Positions 30,397 to 34,140 of a DNA stretch of 34,140 nucleotides are shown in pieces. Source of the stretch: Plakobranchus ocellatus (Eukaryota; Mollusca; Gastropoda; Plakobranchidae); assembly GCA_019648995.1 (NCBI GenBank), contig BLXT01000976.1:173869-208008 (forward strand). The letters run 5' to 3'. The translations under genes were made by a program, and so were the position numbers. The number at the start of each line of letters is the position of its first letter. Position 1 is the first letter of the stretch. The notes beneath the pieces were generated by a model. That model was given only the letters and a program-made list of their open reading frames with translations. It had not been told where the DNA came from and searched no databases.

Positions 30397-30990
30397 TATC
30401 ATCATCAAGTGCCTTGCTTGTAAGCGTTGGCGATCATGTCCCTATTTTTGACGGCAGTCAGTGTATCTGTCACTTTTTTTGGTCCGAGCCATGTGGCCAG
30501 ACCATCCGTTATCTTCTCCCTTTGTCTTCCCCTGCTTCTTTTTCCTTCCAACTTTCCTGTCGTTACCAAACGTTCCAGTTTTTCTCTTCTCATCATGTGG
30601 CCCAGAAAGGTGGCTTGACGTTTCCGTATAGTTCTGACCAGTGATCTTCATTTATTAGCTTCATTCAGAACTCTCCGTTTTCTTTGTGCTCCAAGGTATC
30701 CAGAGCATTCTTCTCAGGAATCACATTTCTGTTGCTTCTAGCTTATCTTGAATTTGCTTTGAGATTGTCCATGCTTCGCATCCATACATTAGAACAGGTT
30801 CTATGTAGCAGTGGAGGGCTCTTTTCCTTGTTTCGATGGAGATGTGTTTATTTGTCAGGATTGTTTTCATCTTTTGAAAGTTGATCTTTGCCTGAGCAGT
30901 TCTTGCTGATATTTCTCTGTTTGTTTTATCATCGTTTGAAATTATTGTTCCTAGATATTTGAACTTTTCCCTTTGTTTGAGTTTAACATC
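30397..30990 (-). mobile_element. 5'-truncated LINE (RTE-like), second copy
   Basis: On the minus strand from 30990 the sequence reads VKLKQREKFKYLGTIISNDD, NREISARTAQAKINFQKMKT, VLMYGCEAWTIS and, in a later frame at 30596-30405, EGKRSRGRQREK. These are the RT thumb and C-terminal segments of the same family as the element at 8527-9606. The 3' end (GGCACTTGATGATGATA on minus) matches the other copy (GGTACCTGATGATGAT). Only about 600 bases remain, with several frameshifts and stops. It sits in the RRM1 intron in gene-sense orientation. The Phe/Ser-rich plus-strand frames over it are shadows. Confidence 0.85.
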
Positions 30991-31610
30991 TTTGATAAGT
31001 TAATATAGATATGTATAAAAAATCAATTGTAGAATAAACATTGCATTATAGATTATACATTGCTAAAATCTGCCACTCAATGTTTGGCTCTCTTGGTCTT
31101 CCCATCAAGCTATGCAAAAAACCATTTGACAAGACAGTGCAAGTACGAATCAAAACCTAGATTTTCAGATCAAACCAAAACTTTTTCCCCCCGACATGGA
31201 AATGACACCTGGAATCTTTCTAATGTCTTAAATTTCAATGGAGTCACTTTAAAAAAATTGTGCAAGTAATTCTCAGCCAATATAACACACACACATCACC
31301 AATTATCATAATGTCAACCTATTACTCCTCTCCTTGAATCCTCTTGAAATGGTGAACAGTTTATTCAGACTCAACTGTAGCAATACACATAAAGCCCAAT
31401 CATGGTTTGTTAGGCCCTTGAGAGGCCTCAGCATCTGTGATGATACCCAAGTGAAAGATTCTTCACAGGTCTCAGGGACGGTTTGTTTACAATTGCACCA
31501 CCAATACTTTAAAAACTATGTACAATAATGAGCACTTGTAAACTTGAAACAAAGAAATCAATGGGCATAAGCAGCTGAGCATTCTTTAAAGCACACATAT
31601 TAGCACTTAC

Positions 31611-31747
31611 TCGTTGCTTAATCTCCCACACTGTCTTGTAGAGGTTCTTAAGATCATCAGGTATAGACTTAATTGTCTGGATCGAGCCACCTGCAGCAAT
31701 CATTTCATTTTTGACATCTTCATTCCACAAGCCAAGCTCTGTCAGGT
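31611..31747 (-). CDS. RRM1: ribonucleotide reductase large subunit, internal exon
   Basis: The exon completes an Asp codon split in phase 1 (G|AC) and encodes LTELGLWNEDVKNEMIAAGG, SIQTIKSIPDDLKNLYKTVW and EIKQR, ending in phase 0. The human counterpart reads LTERGLWHEEMKNQIIACNG..IPDDLKQLYKTVWEISQK, so the match is continuous. The acceptor is TTTAG at 31752-31748 and the donor GTAAGT begins at 31610. This is the helical part of the alpha-subunit barrel following the substrate-phosphate loop. No stop or shift is seen. Confidence 0.95.
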
Positions 31748-32001
31748 CTAAATCAAAGATATAATCAAAAGCGTATTAACTACTGAACAGAAGATATGGA
31801 TTATATCACACTCTCCCTAAAATTGAGAATAAGCCTCCTCCATACCAATCAAATCAAAATTTTAAAATGATGCATAATGTTTAAAACATCAAAACCCCCA
31901 TAATTTATTTATGAATTATATAAATATTCAACATCAAGTTCAAAGTTTTTGCAAGATAGATAGCTAACAAAAAAAACTGAGGGCAATTATGGAAAGCTAA
32001 C

Positions 32002-32206
32002 CTTTCAGCAAATGCTGATTCACAATCTGGAACTCTCCTGACAAGACCCTCCGCGAATAGATGTTGCTTGTGTATGCCTCAATTGATTCATTATTGCCTA
32101 AAATTTGAGCAGTAGATGCTGTTGGCATAGGAGCCATTAAGAGACTGTTGCGAACACCAAATTTGGCTATTCTTTTCCTCAAGGCATCCCAGTCGAGATC
32201 TGTAGT
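32002..32206 (-). CDS. RRM1: ribonucleotide reductase large subunit, internal exon with phosphate-binding loop
   Basis: This 205-bp exon starts in phase 0 with [20 protein letters not shown], continues [20 protein letters not shown] and [20 protein letters not shown], then IVNQHLLK, and ends one base into the next codon. PMPTASTAQ is the loop that binds the substrate's phosphates in class I RNR, and the exon is almost identical to human RRM1 over [25 protein letters not shown]. The acceptor is CCTCAG at 32212-32207 and the donor GTTAGC starts at 32001, a weaker but valid GT. The intron to the next exon is 254 bp. Upstream exons, which carry the active-site cysteines and the allosteric cone, are not in the window. 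Confidence 0.95.
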
Positions 32207-32967
32207 CTGAGGTAAAATAAAAAGACAGAAAACTTAAATAGGAAAATAATTAGCATTTTCTTTGCTGTAATTCCAGAAAGGCCAGGCAAAAATATTACAA
32301 AACAGGAGTGAACCCACCCAAAAATCAGGACTTAGAAGCAAAAAACAGGAGCCTATCCTTATCTTTAAGGTATATACTTTATGGACAAAATAAAAGCCTA
32401 CATCGCATTACACTTCAGCGAGAGGACTGTCAAAATTAATGCTACATAGTTTATACCCTTGATGAACCCAATGAAATTCAAAGTAAAAGTTTCAAATCAT
32501 AGATTATTTAATTTGAGTAATTGTTATAAAAAATAAATTTATACATTTAATCATGATCACTAACAGTTGCTGGTACGGCAGGTAATGATCAGTTCCTTTA
32601 ACATATTTATTCTTTCCATTTTTAGGTACTAATTGGGATAAATAGACTTGGTCAAATGGATTATTAAAAATGGATGAACGTCTAACAGTTAGTTGACTTT
32701 TTTGATTGTCTGCCAATTGCTACACTTTTTTTTTATTATAAACAAAATAACCTCTTGAGATCCACTCTAAATCCTGATCACCTACAGATGCAGGTTAGGC
32801 AAATTATGATGATAATGAATTTCTTTGAGATTTTAGGTATGCCTAATGCAATTGATATCTTTTTTTTTTTTTCAGTTATAGATATACTTCAAATAATAAT
32901 CGCCAACTGTTACTGTCAAGGCAGATAATGATGATTAATTTGTTTGGGATCAGTTATTAATTACCTA
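32207..32967. other. RRM1 intron stretch with three diverged copies of a short motif
   Basis: No exon is recognised here. Three loosely similar segments, near 32550-32590, 32775-32830 and 32898-32950, share CAACAGTTGCTGG-like words followed by GGCAGATAATGATGAT. They could be a decayed tandem repeat. The rest is AT-rich with T runs. Confidence 0.45.
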
Positions 32968-33520
32968 CAGTGGCATTTGGCTACAACAGGACCCATAAGG
33001 GCGTGGTGCACAGTCCCGTTATAAAAATAAAAGGAAGATAATCCTTGTAAACAGCACCTTACCAAAATTATCTCCCTTTAATAAGCGGCTAGTATTAAAC
33101 GTGACCATTGTGTACATCGTATTATACTTTTTCATTACATTGTGTGAGTGTGATTTGTTTTTGTCTGTCTGTATTTATTGGTTTGTGGGTTTTTTTTCTT
33201 GTATTTCTTTTGTGTGGTGTTTTTCTTCCCTTTTTAAATTTTTTTTAGTAGGAGTGGTAGGCTACATTACGTATTGAAGTGGGTCCAGAAATTGGTGTTT
33301 TACAAAGCTTGTACCAAGTATGCAAACAGCGATCCAATTCCTGAAGCCTGTCGTTTTCAATCACGTTGAAAGTCGCCTTTGGTGAGGGCTGACATGATAG
33401 CATCCTTGTATTTCATAATCTCGACAGATCTGGGCTTTTGACTTTACTTTCTTGTCCACCTCCGTGATGATATTAGCCTTTCAAAAGAAAACCATTTCCT
33501 TATTCTTGATTCCATGCTGG
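32968..33520 (-). mobile_element. pogo/Tigger DNA transposon relic
   Basis: On the minus strand, about 33500-33290 reads in shifting frames KANIITEVDKKVKSKAQICR followed by DYEI, then KYKDAIMSALTKGDF, then NVIENDRLQELDRCLHTWYK and LCKTPISGP. These match in order the CENP-B/pogo N-terminal helix-turn-helix (K.qI...yGi, lSTILKNKD) and the second HTH domain (W......P..PISGP). At least two frameshifts and one stop are present. The left boundary is TA followed by CAGTGGCATTTGGCTACAAC at 32968, a good Tigger terminus with the TA target site. The catalytic DDE part is missing, so the copy is internally deleted. The right terminus was not found. Confidence 0.75.
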
Positions 33521-34140
33521 ATGAACACAGGCTAAGACTGCAATCAAACGTAGGCTTAGAAATTTAGATCTAGAGATCTGTTCGTTAATGCGACCTGTGA
33601 GCGTCGGAATGAGACTGAGAGATAAGACTAATAAGAGGCAATTTCACAACACACTAAACCTAGATAGATGCTTTCTTTGTTCATTGAATCAGTGAGTGAC
33701 AAGCACAACAATGTAAGCCTAATTGAGATCTCTAGGCATAGAACAAAATAGACGCACCCCGAGGACTTGAAAAGTTGAATGCTCCCACTCTTTTCCTGTT
33801 AAGCTCCACCCCTAGTCTCTTACACTACCAATCACACACACTGACAGTCACAGTCACTCACGCCTCTAGTCTTGCTAGCCTACGGCTGACGTACCATGAT
33901 TCACCACTCAGTCCCATGCCTTTTTTTCCAAACAAAGTCGCCGGCGTTGCATCATTCTCTTTCACCCTTCGATGAGTATGGCAGACCTGCCAACCCCAAA
34001 TTGTGCTCACAGGAATATTCACCACTACTCACAGGAATTTAGAGAGTCTCACAGGCATATGCCAGTATAACCAAATATGCATGGATAAACCGTACTACAC
34101 CTTAATTAAATACTCAACTATAGACATTCCATAACATTAA
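33521..34140. other. right-edge stretch without recognisable genes
   Basis: Presumed RRM1 intron. It has a TTTAGATCTAGAGATCTG word at 33562 and AT-rich sequence. The 66-codon plus-strand frame at 33775-33975 is Ser/Thr-rich and shows no family motif. No upstream RRM1 exon could be recognised on the minus strand. Confidence 0.5.

Larger units (their letters stand above)
26143..31610 (-). other. RRM1 intron (5468 bp, phase 0), transposon-rich
   Basis: The donor is GTAAGT at 31610 and the acceptor CAG at 26145-26143. Most of the intron is mobile DNA: the 3.2-kb TTAA-bounded element (26907-30128) and an RTE-like LINE scrap (30397-30990). 26143-26906 and 30991-31610 show no gene or named element. 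No additional RRM1 exon is needed: the protein reads without a gap across this splice. Confidence 0.85.

Noticed and set aside
30252-30644. 130-codon plus-strand open frame, Ser/Phe-rich
   Set aside because: It is antisense to the minus-strand LINE fragment, which has recognisable RT segments.

Overview
The window looks like a metazoan nuclear contig, most likely from a mollusc and perhaps a heterobranch gastropod. The reasons are AT-rich DNA, short exons in long introns, many decayed transposons, and arrays of the palindromic motif TAGATCTA, which I recall from sea-slug and pond-snail genomes. The species call is an inference. The contig starts in a T run and has a 580-base N gap at 18264-18843.

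Two host genes are supported, and they converge. MTIF3 (mitochondrial translation initiation factor IF-3) is on the plus strand, with coding exons at 11806-12510 and 17677-17826 joined by a phase-0 intron of 5.2 kb; together they encode 282 residues, close to the full family length. RRM1 (large subunit of ribonucleotide reductase) is on the minus strand. Only its last four coding exons are here (32206-32002, 31747-31611, 26142-26020, 25039-24764), giving the C-terminal 246 residues; the 5' part lies beyond the right edge. About 6.9 kb of gene-free DNA separates the two stop codons.

Layout: 1-3072 holds a broken minus-strand Ty3/gypsy fossil whose integrase lies upstream of its reverse transcriptase. 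3073-8105 is a nearly full-length, broken I-superfamily LINE (ORF1 with zinc knuckles, then endonuclease, reverse transcriptase and RNase H). 8527-9606 is a 5'-truncated LINE of another family, with a sister copy at 30397-30990. 9868-10605 holds TAGATC arrays and a long-TIR MITE. 11806-18006 is MTIF3, whose intron carries two minisatellites, a LINE scrap and a GA-rich tract. 18955-20180 is a diverged duplication. 23656-32206 is the RRM1 3' half and its flank, with three TTAA-bounded piggyBac-type elements. 32968-33520 is a pogo/Tigger relic.

I see no operon, CRISPR array, phage or secretion system, and no clear new multi-gene system. The most unusual structure is inside the 3.2-kb TTAA-bounded element at 26907-30128 in the RRM1 intron. 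It holds eight copies, in both orientations, of a motif built on TTGGACGTGATG followed by TGACACACA, located where a transposase catalytic domain would be expected, plus a separate near-perfect 72-nt hairpin. A second TTAA element (25154-25550) is built from a repeated 34-bp module that also forms its right terminus.
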